Source of the DNA: Archilochus colubris
Taxonomy: Eukaryota; Chordata; Aves; Apodiformes; Trochilidae
Direction of reading: 5' to 3'
Assembly: GCA_023079485.1 (NCBI GenBank)
Contig: CM041097.1
Location: forward strand, 13,983,561-14,047,560
Length of the DNA stretch: 64,000 nucleotides
Shown here: piece by piece, positions 1 through 13,100 of the stretch
Layout of the letters: every line of letters starts with the position of its first letter
Position numbering within the stretch: position 1 is the stretch's first letter
Notes under the pieces: generated by a model
Seen by the model: the letters and a program-made list of their open reading frames with translations, nothing else
What the model was told of the DNA's origin: nothing
The model's database searches: none
Position numbers and translations under genes: made by a program

Positions 1-3000
1 TATTCCTTTGGGGTAGTCATAGTGCAAGTAGCCAGCTTTATTGTCTGGTGGTAGCTGGGCTTTCTTGTGTATGCAGAATTGTTAAGATTTCCTTTGAGTA
101 TCATAAATCTTCTTCTTTTTTATATAAACTAGAAATATGAGGCCAAATTTAATACTAACCCACAAAAAGCTTTTTTTAAATGAAGCCCACAATCCTGCAT
201 CACCAGTCTGATCTCTGATAGAACTCTTTGTATTCCACCTTGGAATTTGTTTAACCAAATACTGAAAAAATGTTAAGAGAGGTTTGGTTTTTTTTGTCTT
301 GCTGTCAGGTAGTCTCAAGCACTGCCTTGCTATGGGATACAGGGGGAGATAACACATTTTTAGAGGGCAGCACTGGTGGCAAGACTGAACAGAGACTGAG
401 AGGCTTCCTGAGCCAGAGATTGCATCTACTTCTTGTCTAGCCAGAGATTCTCTTAGCATCATTGTGTTTAACAGCCCTTGATGGATCTTTCTTCCACAAA
501 TTTCTAATTGCCTGTTGAACCCTTTTAGACTCTGGTGTCCAAAGCATCCCATGGCAATGAATTCTACACTTTGTTCCACAAGAATAGACTTCCTTTCGCT
601 TTTAACTCATGCCTAACAACTTTGCTTGGCACCTCCTAGTTTTTGCATTACAAAGTACCTCCCTGTGCACTTAAAGGCCTTGCATGATTCTGTCTGCCTC
701 GCTCATATTCCCCCTTAATCTTCTCTGTTTTTAAATCTGAAGAAGTCTAAACTGTTTATTTGACAGCCATTCTAGAATTAGGATGACTTGTTCCCTCTTT
801 ACCTTTTATTTTTCCTTTACCATGCCCTTTTTGTGCAGTATTTAATGAGTGGGTTTACTGCAGAGTTCAGTTTTCTGGGTGTTTTTTTCTATTACTTTCC
901 TCCTTCTTAACATACTATTTGTTTTTAACAACTACTGAGCACTCAGCTGACACCTCCAGAAAACTATCAACTGTGACCCAAAGGTCTCATCTCTGAGTGG
1001 CAACAGCAAATTGGGAGCCTGTCAGTATGTGTGTGTAGTTAGGGTTGTTTTTCCCAAGTACATCACTTTGCATTTATCAACGTTGAATTTTGTTTCCCAT
1101 TTTATCACTCAGCCATTCAGCATTGTGAGATTGTTCTCCTTCCCTTTGCAAACAGCTTTTGTTTTAATTATCCTGAATAATTTTGTATCATAAACACACA
1201 TTTTCTTTTCTATAGTCCCTTTGTGAATAGATTAGGTCCCCATAATGTCCCACTGGTGAAATCTGAACGTTGACAATTCCTGAGCAGCAAATCCCACCTT
1301 TAAACTCCCAGTATAGGAGGAGATTTTTCCTTCTGCTCGAAGGCAGACCAGTCTTTTAAGTGGTGTTGCTTGAAAGGCCTTTTCAAAGGCCTTTTAGAAA
1401 TCCAAATATGCTGTTCTTTTCCAGACTGTTCTTACCTATGGACTTCTTCAGAGACACACTCCACAGTGTGTTAGAGGCAGTCACTAACTGCTATTTATTA
1501 CAGTGTCTAGCAGTTTGCCCCACAGAGGAGGCAGATTTAGTGGGCTGTGGTGCCTGATGTCCCCTCTGGATCTCATTTTAAAAACTGAGGTCACATTTGT
1601 CATCTTCTATTCTCCTGATAGTCAGTCTGCTTATTCAGGGCATGTGCCCTCCAAATTCTTGTATCAAAGAGTGTGAAGTGCCACCTCCCACAGCAAAGCT
1701 TTTCACTCCCTCTCCCTGGCCAGTTTCAGGAATAACACAGTAAGTTTTTTAAGTAGTTGTGACCTTTTGCTCTAAGAAAGGAACACTAAGCATAAAGAAA
1801 TCACCCTCCATCCCCAAAACTAACTGTGAATTTTCATAGTCTACCACAGCATTTGGTTTTCTGAGATCACACAGTTTTATTTCCCTCCTCCCTAATTCTG
1901 GAGTGGATTGGTCACTGCTGCTGCAGGAGTGATTAGAGTGGGTGAATGCAATCTCCCCAGACCTCTCCTGCCTGTGGCTGTGTGAGTGTAATGATTCATT
2001 GCCAATTTGGAGTCTGAACAGGCTCACTGAACTTGGAGGCAGGCTGTCTAGCTCCCTCGTCACATAAATTGAAAATATCTTTATACTCCAGTGGCACCTT
2101 CTTCTAAATGTCCTGAAATGTAAGGAAATAACATAAATCTATATCTTCAGTGATGTGGCAGGGATTTGCTAACGTTATTCTCACGGTTGCTGCTGCTCAG
2201 GGCAGGGGTCACTATCTCTTTTTAACCAGTGACCTCAGAATGTTATTCTTGAAGCAAAGGGCTGCATTGAACAGAGATAACACTGCACTTTGCACATTTC
2301 TTGAAACACTGAAAACACAGTGTAGTCAGATTGGCATCCCTTACAGATTAGACCCAGTTTACACCAGACACATGCTTATAACTGCATCTACACCAAGGAA
2401 TTTGGCAGTAGCAAGATGCCCTTTCAAAAGCATGCCTCTAACAGAGCTGACTGCACTGGGAAATGTTTTATAACCCTGGCCCAAAATCACCATAATTAGA
2501 GGTATTCTCAGCCTGTGCATTGCTGTACTGAAGCCAAAGGGAAGCAGCACTGTGAAGCTGGAGGAGGAAGGATTGCTGCAGGAAAGGGTCTTCATGGAGT
2601 CCTTGATTCTTTTCTCACTGCTTGACCTACCCTAAGAAGTTGGCATTGTGACTTAACAGTTAAATTTAAAAGAAGCAATAAATGCAGTTCAGCTTTCTGG
2701 GCTTTCTGTTACTAACCAAAGTACCACAGCCATGCTCTGAAGTTTCATAAGCCTACCTGGGCAGTGCAAGGGCAGACTCTGACACCTCCCTCCCTAATGA
2801 AGTATAGGATAGCACAAGCAAGTGGTCCTCCACTGTCCTCTCCCATTAATTTACAGGAATTTTTATCTATCTATTCCCCTGCTGTCATTCCTGTGTTGAG
2901 TCCTTTTGGTTTGTTTATTTTCTTGTTCTTTCTAGGCTGTCCCCAGCTTACCCCTCTCTTGTGTGCCATTAGAGAGTTTATACGAGTGCTAAATTATTGC

Positions 3001-6000
3001 AAAAATATACACTATTCCTGTGGGATAGCTTCAAATACTGTCTGCTGTCTCTGGCAGTAATGCTGTCTTTGTGTTTACTGTGATAAAACAAACTACCCCA
3101 GAAATCTTCAATTTGGGATTAAAATAATAGATAAAAAATTATTTTAGGGGTGGATGAACTAGCTGCTTTCATGCTGCACAATCTCACGATAATATCAAAA
3201 CATATCTATGTATTTTCTCCAATTTAGTCCTTCAGATTAGGATCCTTTCTTTGTTCATGATGCCTCCTCATTGCTATTCATAGGCTTTCACAATTCAGCC
3301 CCTGCTAGAACATCAGACTGAAGTAAATGGGAAACAGCAGCACTAAGTAAGGCAAAATCAAGAGACTGAGTTCCTGCTCAGTCACTGTAGCAAAGATTCT
3401 TGCACAGAACCTTATAATACCAGGAAGACACTGGAGCAGTTTGATTTTACAGTTAAATGGAAATTCTTTGAAGTTTAGAAGAAACTAATCTGTAACTTGT
3501 TTCAGAAAGGCAATGAAAATGGGTTGTTAAACCTGGGTGTATCAAATTCCAATTAGCATTAGCATGGACAATATAATTAAAAGGTAAATTAGCCATAATA
3601 GCATAGACTAGAACACATTTTACAGTAACTAACGGTCAATTGAAACCATGTACTTCAGTTTCTTGGGCTGCCAATGATAAGTTGAAAGGACAGAATAAGA
3701 GCCTGTACCCATTCATCTTTGGACAGTAATGTGTTCTGCAAAGTTAAACATGAAGAGCAGCACTGTGCTAGCCAGACACTTTAAAATCAGTGGAAGAGAC
3801 TAAGTGGAATTAAGGAAAGATGAAGAAAAGACTCTAGAGCTGAAAAATTTGTGGCTGAATTATGGATGTGGTGATATGGACACTATCTTTCCTTCTCCAT
3901 GGTGCCAGTGGTGGTTTTGTGCTAATTGGAAAAGAGTTTGTTTAGGTTGCAATGAGCAGCCTGGGATCAGAACTGACATGGTGGCCTGCCTGCAAACTTA
4001 ACTTATAATAATAATATAATCATGGTGATATTTTAAATGCAAATGAAAGACTTGGTAGCCAGTAAGATTTAGAAATCCCAGGGTGTTCATTGCATAAGCA
4101 ATAGAAAATGCTGGGAAAGTAAATTTGTAATATACATAAATGTAGTAAATGGCATAATTAGGATGTGACTTTTTGGAGCTTTCTCCCGGGTGATATTTAT
4201 TAACACCAGGCTGTCCTCTTCTGTCAAAGGGTAAATAATACTCTGAACAGAGGCACTGATAACAGGCTACAACTGCTCTTGTGTTCTTACAGCATTTTGT
4301 GCACTGATGAAAGACAACCACTTTGACTTTAATAACAAAGGAATGTTAACTTATGCTTTACTGTCTGGTAGGGTGGGCCTGTGGTTTAGTAATTTGCTGT
4401 TAGAATTTGGAGAGCTGAACATAGCAGGGTAAGAAAGCACTGATAATCACCCTCTGCTCTCAGCCTGATCTGTCTGTACAGTACAGCCAAATATTGTCAG
4501 TGGTCAAAAGGGAGCTGGAGGATGTCCTCAGTCCCCTTCTCATGGGAAGACCTCAGCATCCCAAAGCATTGATGTTGTCTTAGACTGAGAGGGATGAAGT
4601 CAAAATGGCCTTTTGTTGGTTTATGTTCATTTTTTTGAAGACACAAAGAGCTGAGGTGCATCAGCAATGGGGAACGGTCTCTTTTTGCTAATCTTTGCAG
4701 TGTGCAGACGTAGGAATTCACCATTATAGCAGCTTTCCAGAGTATTAAAAACCATTTAGAATATTATGTGTTAAGAAAAGCCATTTTCAGATGATCAGCT
4801 CTCACAGCGTCAGACCTTCTTTTCCCTTGCTGTGTTTTTCACTGTCTTAGCTTAATCTTCCTCCTCTATTAACTTTATATTGGCCAGCTGGGAACATGTA
4901 CAGTTGAGAAAACAGTCAGCATCAACATAAAAAGGTTAATTAAAATGATTAACCTCACCAACAATTCCCTTACGGAAGAGTCCTATAGAATTTAATAGAA
5001 AGTGATACATTTACAACGTAGTATTTAAACTGTCAAAGAAAATTCCTTAGCAGGGAGGTAATTCCCTATTAAGTTCTATAACTTTTGGGGGAATTCTCCA
5101 TAGAACCTTATTGGATTAATCTGTATTAAGTTCTACAGTATGTGGCATAAATATTTCAGTGTTAATAACATCTAAAAAAAGAATTCTGTAGTGATGCAGG
5201 GATGCAGAGTTTGACATGAGGCTTTTGAGATGCAGGAGGGTTGTTTTTCAGGAATGACCTACAATGGTACAGCAGTGATATTATATGGTTTCTAAATGTA
5301 TAAAAAAGGTAAAACAACATTACATTAAATCAAACTTACATGTAAGTAATGCTTCTTTTCCAGTTATGACTTAGGCTGAACTGATCCTGCCCATTGTGTA
5401 ATGAGAAGCCTCTTACTTGAGCTGACAGGCAGAGTTAGGAGAAGTGCACGCTTTAATGTGTTTTTTTATTTCTGTAAGAGAAATTGAACTATGAAAATTC
5501 TATTAGGGCCAGCTGAAAGTTTTGCTTGCTTCCTCTTTGTCTTTGCTCAGCTCATCTCCTTGAATGCAGTATGTTTCTCACTATGGAGAGGAGAGGGGTT
5601 GGGGAGGGAAGGCGAAGCAATTGTTATTTGGGAGTGTCACGTAGATATAAAAGCTAGAAAATGTGGAAGGTTTTAGTGTAGTTTGCACTTTTTAAATGTA
5701 AATGCTGGGGAAGATATCAGAATTGCTATGCAAGTCCTTTGTGAAATGTCTGCATAATGCTGAGCTCTGTTACATCTGCTGTTTGTGTAGCATTTCTCTT
5801 GATAATTTTTCTCTGTCACTTAGCTCGTGATCTTTGTAGCAGCTGTGAGCTCCTAATGACTTTCCCTCTTAGGCAGGTTCTATACTGTTATTTTTAAAGC
5901 CTGAAGTACAAAGTAATTTGGCACTCTCCCATATATCCTTGGGGGAAATGGGTTCTGTTTGGTACAATTTCTGGGACTCGCAAAAGATTTGAATAAATAT

Positions 6001-7084
6001 ATTATCTTCCCCAACTTTGTAAACTCCAGACATTGATATATTTTTCAGAAATGTGTTCTTACATCAAGAATATAAACACTAGCTTTTTCAAGAAGATAAA
6101 AAGATAGGTTAAAGAGATACAAAAAAATCTATCTTGGAGGTGATCACACACATGAGACTTAGAGATTCAGTTTGCACGTCCTTGAAGTGTGTAGCTCTCT
6201 AGGACATTCTGGCCAAGGGGCATACAGAGAGGACCCTCTGTTGCCTGATTTCAGTAGCTCAGCATTCTGTTGTTGGACAGTGTAAGTAAGGTTAAGAACT
6301 AAAAAAAAGTCAGTGACAGTTTGGTATCATACCTACTAGATACAAAGCTGCATCTCTAGCTTCATGAACAGCTTGGCAGGCCTGGCCTGTTTCTGCTCTG
6401 TAAATGTATATATATATAGGGACACAACCTTTTATCTTTCTTACTGTATCATGGGCTGTTATTCAGTGTCCAAGCAGTGGTATTTAAAGTACTCACTCTT
6501 ATCTTCAGAGATCTATTTTATTTATAATTTATAACAGGCATCTCTCTGCAGAAAACTAACAAAAGGTCAGTGCCAAACTTAAATGTCAGAAACCCTGTTT
6601 TGTGAGGTTATAAGCAGCTAAGTTGTTCCATGGTCAAAGGCTCCTGTTGAAGTGGGGTTTGTGCTTAGCTCCTTCCACTGCACTGGCCTCTCTTGCCTTT
6701 GAGGTACTCTGTCTTCCCTTCCCAAGGGGGGACAGTGTGGGGCATCACAAGAGATGCAGTCTAGGAGATGGAGGGACTGGTCAGGGGGAACAGAGGGCCC
6801 TCAGGTGCCCAAAGTGCATCTGTCACAAAGTCTGTGGAGAGGAGCATAAGCACATGCCCAAGAGCAGCTCGCACAGCTTGATTTATTAAGCAGACTGTGT
6901 CATACAGGACAATACTGAAGGACTTTGTGTTCAATCCAGCAGTTAAGATATTTCAATAAGAACTTATTCTGATTAAGAAATATCAATATTTTAAGCATGG
7001 TTTCTGTAAGCTGTTGCAAAAGGAGATAAAGCTTAATTTTTATCTGACCACTCCATTTACCACTTGAATAATTTTTGTGCCTAG
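1..7084 (+). other. PTPRG: PTPRG intron (3' part of a larger intron)
   Basis: No exon of the PTPRG reading frame is seen here, so it is the downstream part of the intron before the first D1 exon in the window. It contains the CR1 relic at about 370-1660. The rest, 1660-7084, is AT-rich single-copy-looking DNA with short poly-A/T runs. No gene is supported; reading frames of 60-107 codons here have no recognisable domain. Confidence 0.8.
370..1660 (-). mobile_element. Old degraded CR1-family LINE fragment (antisense)
   Basis: Several stretches resemble, from memory, the reverse complement of ancient amniote CR1 consensus sequences: tgatggatctttcttccac (about 478), catattcccccttaatcttc (about 706), aagtacatcactttgcattt followed by atcaacgttgaatttt (about 1057-1093), tatcctgaataattttgtat (about 1168), aaaggccttttagaaatcca (about 1387) and ctggatctcattttaaaaac (about 1566). 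They occur in consensus order and spacing, with indels. The copy is heavily diverged, encodes nothing intact and should predate the bird radiation. Confidence 0.75.
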
Positions 7085-7181
7085 GAAGTGCAGCGCTGTA
7101 CGGCCGACATGAACATCACTGCAGAGCATTCCAACCACCCCGACAACAAGCACAAGAACAGATACATCAACATCCTAGCTT
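7085..7181 (+). CDS. PTPRG: PTPRG exon: start of D1 in window, KNRY motif
   Basis: The exon follows a ctag acceptor and begins [15 protein letters not shown]. It ends after the first base of a Tyr codon, before gtaagt. It carries the NKHKNRY substrate-recognition motif at residues 22-27 of the fragment. The 97 nt leave phase 1, which the next exon completes. Confidence 0.97.
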
Positions 7182-10100
7182 GTAAGTAAGCACAACAAAT
7201 CCACCTGCAAAAGCCCAGTGTGTGTGTGTGTGACTGGAAAGGGCAGGTGGCTTCAAATGGCAGTATTGCACAGTAATTAATAAACATGCAAAAATGTGGC
7301 TGGGAGGTCATTCCCCTATTAAAGACAGTGGATGTCTTGAATTCTCTAGGGCCAGGATTTCATTCCAGAATTTGTTTTAAAATACTTTGCAGTTTGATGG
7401 TCCAAGTGTAGCTTTAGAAGTATCAGTTTTGTATGAAATTTTGTGGAGGAGTAACTGGATAAATTGATTAGAGCTCTTCTGCCTGCTAATGTCTGAAAAC
7501 TGGCCTAAGGGAAGTGCATGGTGGAGCAAAGAGTTTTATTGATGATCCCTGGGTTTCCCCTTATAATCCTAAAGGTGCTAAATCTTACAGTGTATCTGCT
7601 GTATTTCAAACTGCTTCAGCTGTGTGTACAACTTGGACAAACAGTGATCCTTGTAGCCCAGTGCAGGCTTTGCCTGTATTCCTCTGGGAACTGCAAATCT
7701 GGACTCTGCTCTAAAATGCAGATTGTTGCAGGTCTGGGATGGAAATGTGCTAGCTCTTCCATATCATTCTCTGATGTGGAACAAATGGCAGATGCAGCAA
7801 TGAAGATGGAGAGTAACTGATAACAAGTTCACAATGTTCATAAACATTGCAATGAATCTTGAATGTTTTATGGTATAGGAGGGAAATACATGTCTGTAAC
7901 AGATTCTCAAAAGTAATCAAGGTGCCAGCTGAGGACCAATTTCCACTACTGTGAAAGACTGGCTGTGTGGCCTTCAGCAAGGGAATTCATTGCAGTTGTC
8001 ACAGCTCTGCTTTTAGACTTAGATGTCTGATCCCTCTAGGCACAAAGAGAGAAGTACCACTGAAGGAGACCTGGAGCAGGCACTCCAGTCCTCCCAATTG
8101 CCCCTGGAGAAACCTATCTCTCTCCATTGATGCTCCAGGAAGGCAACTGAAACCAGATTCTTCATGCTTTGTTAGCCCACATGTGTCATCTCTTGATGTT
8201 TTGGAAGCAGCACCCAACACAATGCTGCTGGCCAGGAGCAGGAGAAGAACTGGAATTTTCTTTTGATTTAAGCCCAGGTCAAGCATTTATATGGAACAAA
8301 AAGAGGAGTTAAAGAGCATGACTTAAAGTCTGTCCTCTTGCTGTGATGAGGGTGGTGAAGGAATGAGGACATTCATTCAGCTCCCAGAGCCAGCAGAGCT
8401 GTCTGAGGCCAGCACCCAGTGGAGGAAAAATAAGCTCAGACACTGAGCCAAGGAAAGGAATCTTCACTGCCTGTGGGGCTAAGCCGGTGTCCCTGCCTGG
8501 TGTCACACTGCCACGGGGGTGTCCTGGCTCTCCGAATCACACTGCACTGTGTGATGTGGATGATCCTAGAGACAGAGCTCCTGAGGCTTCAGTGTCCTTT
8601 CAAGAGAAGCTGTCCCAGCCAGACCACATACTTCAAGGGATGTGGAGCCTGAGGACATGCTACAAGGAGCAGATGGCCAAGAATAGGTACTTCCCCCTTG
8701 ACTCCAATTGAAGACCAGTTTCTTCCATGTATTAGTAAGGACAAATATTGAGGAAATGGGATGTTTACCTGCAGGTCTGCACTTTTTTCTTATGCTTCTT
8801 AATGTTCTTATGTTTTCTTAATGCTTCTCTGCTCTGTTTTTATCCTGCAGATGATCACAGCAGGGTGAAGCTAAGACCTTTACCAGGAAAAGATTCTAAG
8901 CACAGTGACTACATTAATGCTAATTATGTTGATGTAAGTTTTTTTAATTGTTTTGTCTTTTCTAACTGAATCCTTCCACAAGGAGGAAGTATTGCCACTT
9001 GTGAAGTGGTTGTATATTCCAGCTTTACGTGATAATTTTGTTATAAATTTCTCACTATTCTGAATGAGAAAGGCACCTTTTTTTGTTACCTTTAAAATAT
9101 TAATATGTCTGCCATATTCTGCTTTCATCTCACTTGGCATTATGGTTTTCTTTGAAGGGTTACAACAAAGCAAAAGCCTACATTGCTACCCAGGGACCTT
9201 TAAAGTCTACCTTTGAAGATTTCTGGAGGATGATTTGGGAACAAAATACTGGAATCATTGTCATGATCACAAACCTTGTTGAAAAAGGAAGAGTAAGAGA
9301 TTTTCTAGTTTGTTAGCAGTTGCTTCTTACCACCTCCCCAAATCACATGGGCAAAATTTGTTTTTAAATGGTTTGGGATGATATATTGCTGTATAACACA
9401 TTCCTAACATAACAGCGGGGTACACACCCAACCATGGTTTTAATTTTTTAAAAAGCTCTAAACACAAATGTAAGAAACCCTTAGCTAACCATCCAACTAT
9501 GTCTCTGTTCAGAGAAAATGTGATCAGTACTGGCCCTCAGAGAACAGTGAGGAGTATGGCAACATCATTGTCACCCTGAAGAGTACAAACATCCATGCCT
9601 GCTACACTGTGCGCCGCTTCACGGTCAGGAACACAAAGATGAAAAAGGTGAGTTAAGCCTTCACTCTTCTTATCCAGATGCCTTTTGGCTTGTGCAGGAT
9701 GCAAGGCACAGAGGAGCAAAATTCATTGTTTGCACAGGCATCTTGAAGTAGCAGGTGGATGGGAAATAAGTAAGTAAAGCCAGGATTATGAGGAACCTGG
9801 TGAAAGGTTTAGCCTGTATTTCTTTGTCTCAAGTTCACTGCTGCTTTGGCATCACAGTTACTGCTGTTATTACCTGTTCCCACTTGTGGTTTTCCTTGAT
9901 CTCTGTCTCCACCTGGCAGGAGGAAGAGCTGCAGAAGATTATTCTCTTAAAGCCCAGCACTTTTTCAACTGTGCAAGCCAGTAGGATTTACTGTTTTCTC
10001 TGCTTCTCTTCCCTAATCTTTCTCTCCTCTCCACACACGCTTTGCATGCAGGGTCAGAAAGGAAACCCCAAAGGGCGGCAGAACGAGAGAACAGTTATTC

Positions 10101-13100
10101 AGTATCACTACACTCAGTGGCCTGACATGGGTGTGCCAGAGTATGCCCTGCCTGTGCTCACCTTTGTGAGGAGATCCTCTGCAGCCAGAACCCCGGACAT
10201 GGGACCAGTGGTGGTACACTGCAGGTATGATGGATGTGATTGACTACTTCATAGCAAGCACAGCGTGTGCTTCTGCAGACACTGGAAGTTATGAGCACAG
10301 AAGGAATGTGCCAGCCCCATGGAGTGCAGGCAGACATGAGCTTGCTTTGCCTCTATCTGAGGACAGCTCAGATGCCAAAGCCTTCCCAGTTGCATTAGCA
10401 AACCCTGTGTCATGATGCTGAGCTGCTGAGCATTGCACTGATGTGGTTGTGCAGTTCCTTGTTTGAAGTTTGTTTGTAGCCTGTCCATTCAGTGTGTGGG
10501 CAGGGAAGGGTGGCAAACAGCCATGTGAATAGACAGACACCTGGTCATGCAATTGCCACTGAATGGCACTCACATTTACCATCCCTTGTAGTCAACAGAA
10601 GAGTTCTCTTTAAATGAGTTAAGGGGTGTAGTCTTCAGAACTGTGCGTGAGGGTGCTGTACGGCACCATAGCAAAGAGGATGATGGTTGTTAGAGCTCCT
10701 TACTGAGTAGAAATTGAAAAGCTAAGAGGTGTTCCCCTCTGCACCCTCCCTGTTGGGCCCAGGACCGCCCTACTCCCCTTCAAGGAGTCCTGCCTCCCCA
10801 GGATTGCCCTCTTCTTATGCCTTTCCATAGTGCTGGGTACCACCTGCATTTCCAGAGAAAGACTGCAACTCCACTGTGAAGCTTAAACCTCACCTCAAGA
10901 CTGAAGCCAACCAGGGCAGCCCCACAACCTGGAGCAAGCTTGGAGTTCCATGATAGCAGCAGTGTGCCATAGGGTGGATCTCTATATGGCTTCTATGGCT
11001 TCTCTATATGGTATATAGCCAACACCAGTAACAACAGCAATGGAGACAGGGCAGCCAGCTGTCAGATCATGAAATATATACCTGGTAAAATTTCTAGAAA
11101 CTCAAAATATTCTGGTTAGAAACTTTCATTGTTGGGGCTAGCAGGAAAATGAAGATCTGTGAGCAGGAGTGTTTGTTTAGTTCTGTTGTGAACATTTACT
11201 TTGGTCTGGCTCTATTACATGGGCTTCTCTTCTGTCCTCTCTAGTGCTGGTGTTGGCAGAACTGGTACCTACATTGTGATAGACAGTATGCTGCAACAGA
11301 TAAAAGACAAAAGCACAGTTAATGTCCTGGGTTTCCTGAAACATATCAGGACACAGCGCAACTACCTCGTCCAGACAGAGGTAAAGATTGCAGTGGGGTT
11401 GAATTTAAAGCCACATTCATTTTTATGTTGTAATCAAAAAGAAAATGGATTTTTCAGTTACATGCCTGGAAAAACTGGATATATCATCAAGCATGTTTTG
11501 CACTGGAATCTCTCTCTTTTTCTAGACCAGAAACTTCTCATTTTGTTTTTGAGCTGCTCATTTGTTAGTGCTCCACTGGTACATGTTTATTCTGTATTTG
11601 GCATTCTTTGCATGGTGGCTTGTTTTGCACACTCTTTCTTTTAGCGTGCTCTACCCTTCATTTAAAGCCAGCTGTTTAGTTTATTCCAAGTGCCTGTGTG
11701 ACATGCAGTTGCTTTTCTAGGAGCAGTACATTTTTATTCATGATGCCTTGTTGGAAGCCATCCTTGGGAAGGAAACTGAAGTATCTGCAAACCAGCTGCA
11801 TGGTTATGTTAACAGCATCCTCATACCTGGCATAGGAGGGAAGACACGACTAGAAAAACAGTTCAAGGTAAGGCTTATCACTGCCATTCAGAGGAACTTC
11901 ATTTCCCTACTCTGTTTTGTATGGCCTGTCTTCACTGCCAGTGGTCTTCGATAAGGAGCCAAACCAGAATACTTGGTTAGGACAGCACAGCATCTTGAGA
12001 AGTTCAGTCCTCAGCAGCAGTCTTTTCTACCTTGCTGGAAATCAGCACTAACACTCTTGAAATCAGAGGTGAGAAGAGGGACATGGGCACTGGTTTGGAG
12101 TGTGCTGCTTGTCTCCCTCTTCCCAAGGGGGTTTGGATATTCCCATTCTGTGGTTGGCTTGGCTAGAAGTTTTGCTCCAAACCGTGGCTTTCATGCACAT
12201 GTATGGAAAAAGACATGAAATGAGGTTCTTAACACCACCTACTATTTCAGCACTGGGTAAAGAATTAAGAAAGTTCTGGGACCAGGAAACAGAATATGCC
12301 TTTTTCATTGCTGGTAACTATGCATTTCCCTGCTATGTCATAGTTGCTTTTATCCTGGCCAAAGCATTAAAAAAAAAACAACCCAAAACCAAACCACAAA
12401 ATCTTTGAAACCTAAGATATTCTGATTGCATGTTATTTGAATGAATTTCAAAATATTTTGTGAGATTATGCACCATAAGAAGATTACACATGACACCTGT
12501 TTTCACAGCTAAACTCACTCAGTTAATAACTACCTAAGGAACTGAAACTGTTAAATTATACCAGGTGCCAAGCCATTAAATAAATGAACAGTCTCTTCCC
12601 TGAATTCACTTGTAGAAATCTCAGTACTTCTCCATCAGTCAAGACATTCCAGATGTTTAATTACTAAATGAAAGAAACAAGCACAAGTGCATACTCATGC
12701 TCACAAAATGAAGCAAGAGAAAAATATTTCTTATTTTTAAAAAGTGTTGCACTTTTACAAACTTTTACAAATTATATGTGTACAGATGTTTTCTGATGAC
12801 TTGTGGCAAAATTTCAAAAACTTCAGTGCCATTTTCAGAAATTCCTTTCTCTGCCACATTGTTTAGATATTGAGAAACCCTGTAACTTCTAATGGGGCTT
12901 ATGCCAGTACATAGATGAGCTGAGTGCTATCTTGCTTAGAGTGCCTTTGGAACTGGGACGTGACCAGCAGCAGTTGCTAAATCTTTCTCTCATTTCTGCT
13001 GCTACCACAGAGCCAACAAAAAATAACTTGTGCTCATGCCCTTGTACAATAGGTTACATTCAACTATCTTAGAGTAAAATTACTCTGAGTAATGAGTTGC

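Noticed and set aside
7081..7311. Minus-strand 76-codon frame over the first PTPRG exon in the window
   Set aside because: It is the antisense shadow of the exon and its donor region.
9788..10243. 151-codon + strand frame across intron and PTPRG exon
   Set aside because: Only 10052-10224 is real coding sequence; the rest is intron read-through.
11201..11644. 147-codon + strand frame around a PTPRG exon
   Set aside because: Only 11245-11380 is exon, bounded by ctag and gtaaag; the rest is intron.
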